Assembly: GCA_963513115.1 (NCBI GenBank)
Contig: CAUPPN010000044.1
Coordinates: forward strand, 1-7,705
Direction of reading: 5' to 3'
Length of the DNA stretch: 7,705 nucleotides
Source of the DNA: JABCPO02 sp963513115
GTDB lineage: Bacteria > Bacillota > Clostridia > TANB77 > CAG-508
Shown here: piece after piece, positions 7,011 through 7,705 of the stretch
How positions within the stretch are numbered: position 1 is the first letter of the stretch
Layout of the letters: each line of letters opens with the position of its first letter
The notes under the pieces: generated by a model
Database searches by the model: none
What the model was told of the DNA's origin: nothing
The model's input: the letters and a program-made list of their open reading frames with translations, nothing else
Made by a program: the position numbers and the translations under genes

Positions 7011-7547
7011 ATGGAACATATAATAGTAGTAACAGATAATGATTTTGGAATAACATAAACAAAAAATACAAATAAACCTATTAGAAGATATGGAGCTAGA
7101 GGAATTGTAATTAATGATAAAGGTAAGATTGCAGTAATCAACAAACAAAAGAAGAATGAATATAAATTACCTGGTGGTGGTATAGATAGTGGTGAAGATG
7201 AAAAGATAGCATTTGTAAGAGAATGCAAAGAGGAGCTAGGTGTTAGTGTTAAGATAATAGAAGAGCTAGGTACTGCAAAAGAATACAAAAGCATGGAAAA
7301 TTTTATGCAAATATCATATGTTTTTGTAGCAGAAAAGCAAGAAGAATTAGAAAACAATAATTTAACTGAAAAAGAAAAAGCAGAAGGCACAAGAGACTTA
7401 TGGTTAGATATTGAAGATGCACTTTTGAAAATGAAAGAGTGTTTAAATAATTTAAAAGAATCAGAATATGATAATGTATATAGGACAAAGTTTATGGTAC
7501 TAAGAGATATACGTATATTAGAATATTATATCAAGAATAATAAGTAG
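7011..7547 (+). pseudogene. Nudix hydrolase gene interrupted by an in-frame TAA at codon 16
   Basis: From the ATG at 7011 the frame reads MEHIIVVTDNDFGIT, then TAA at 7056-7058, then continues without break to the TAG at 7545-7547 (178 residues if the stop is read through). After the stop the Nudix fold is complete: RYGARGIV, KIAVINKQKKNEYKLPGGGID, and a full Nudix box at 7176-7244 fitting Gx5Ex7REUxEExGU, with E and REC-EE metal-binding positions intact. The C-terminal DLWLDIEDALLKM and YRTKFMVLRDIRILEYY match a Nudix subfamily of about 170-180 residues. Such enzymes cleave nucleoside diphosphates linked to another group; the substrate is not predictable. A CAA-to-TAA change would explain the stop. 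No ATG, GTG or TTG follows in frame until 7293, beyond the Nudix box, so a normal restart cannot yield the domain. Alternatives are a sequence error or an ATT start near 7080. Confidence 0.75.
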
Positions 7548-7620
7548 TTTTATTTTATAGTTGATATTCAACTTAAAAGAATGTTGTTAATTTAATATTG
7601 TAAAATAAGTAAAAATATGT

Positions 7621-7653
7621 GGTAGTTTAGAGTGAAATCTGGGCTGCTTTTTT
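7621..7653 (+). terminator. Terminator-like hairpin after the Nudix gene
   Basis: Read as RNA, GUAGUUUAGA (7622-7631) pairs along all ten bases with UCUGGGCUGC (7638-7647) around the loop GUGAAA, with four G-U pairs, and six U follow (7648-7653). The wobble pairs mean it folds only from the + strand, which matches the direction of the Nudix gene ending 73 bp upstream. Confidence 0.7.
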
Positions 7654-7705
7654 ATATCATTTTATACTAAAAATATGTAAAATAACTTTTCCAATAAGTG
7701 CATAT

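Noticed and set aside
7056..7058. TAA used as a sense codon (altered genetic code)
   Set aside because: Other genes here end properly at TAA at the right family length, so a general recoding is excluded; only a local event remains possible.
6899..7390. Minus-strand frame of 163 codons with a hydrophobic, membrane-like translation
   Set aside because: It is the antisense shadow of A-rich Nudix-region DNA: complementing purine-rich codons gives Phe, Ser, Leu and Ile, and there is no ribosome site or family resemblance.
7293..7547. A separate 84-residue gene starting at the ATG at 7293
   Set aside because: It is the C-terminal part of the Nudix hydrolase in the same frame; it has no Shine-Dalgarno and would lack the Nudix box.
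7559..7573. Hairpin AGTTGA-TAT-TCAACT as a terminator after the Nudix gene
   Set aside because: Neither strand has a T run after it; the better candidate is at 7621-7653.
1..7705. CRISPR array, insertion sequence, tRNA or rRNA genes
   Set aside because: I saw no regularly spaced repeats, transposase-like frames, terminal inverted repeats with duplications, or GC-richer RNA-like segments.

Overview
The window is very AT-rich (roughly a quarter G+C by eye) and every supported gene is on the + strand. AGGAG-type Shine-Dalgarno sites, AGA-dominated arginine codons, a SepF/DivIVA division pair and an endonuclease-type MutL all point to a low-GC Gram-positive, most likely a member of the Clostridia (Bacillota). 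The species cannot be named from the sequence. TAA and TGA both act as ordinary stops.

Region 1 (1-5619) reads as one tightly packed transcription unit. It holds the 3' end of an unrecognised gene, then mutL (DNA mismatch repair), miaA (tRNA A37 prenylation) and a single-pass membrane protein resembling HlyD-type adaptors. The junctions are 12 bp, a 4-bp ATGA overlap and 2 bp, so the genes are probably co-transcribed and mutL/miaA are probably translationally coupled. The start of this operon lies outside the window.

Region 2 (5620-5869) is a 250-bp AT-rich gap with no gene. It carries two candidate promoters and an operator-like inverted repeat upstream of the next unit.

Region 3 (5870-6876) is a compact division cassette, sepF then divIVA, closed by a clear intrinsic terminator. 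SepF tethers FtsZ to the membrane, and DivIVA marks negatively curved membrane at septa and poles. The HlyD-like gene sits just upstream of this pair, and the ylmE, ylmG and ylmH genes often found in this cluster are absent.

Region 4 (6877-7705) holds a Nudix hydrolase gene with its own candidate promoter and a terminator-like hairpin behind it. Its reading frame is broken by a TAA at codon 16, yet the Nudix box and the rest of the domain are intact, which suggests a recent nonsense mutation, a sequence error or use of an unusual start.

I see no mobile element, CRISPR array, rRNA or tRNA, and no convincing new multi-gene system. The most unusual points are the interrupted Nudix gene, the very long charged MutL linker, the two low-complexity insertions in MiaA, and the unidentified first gene.
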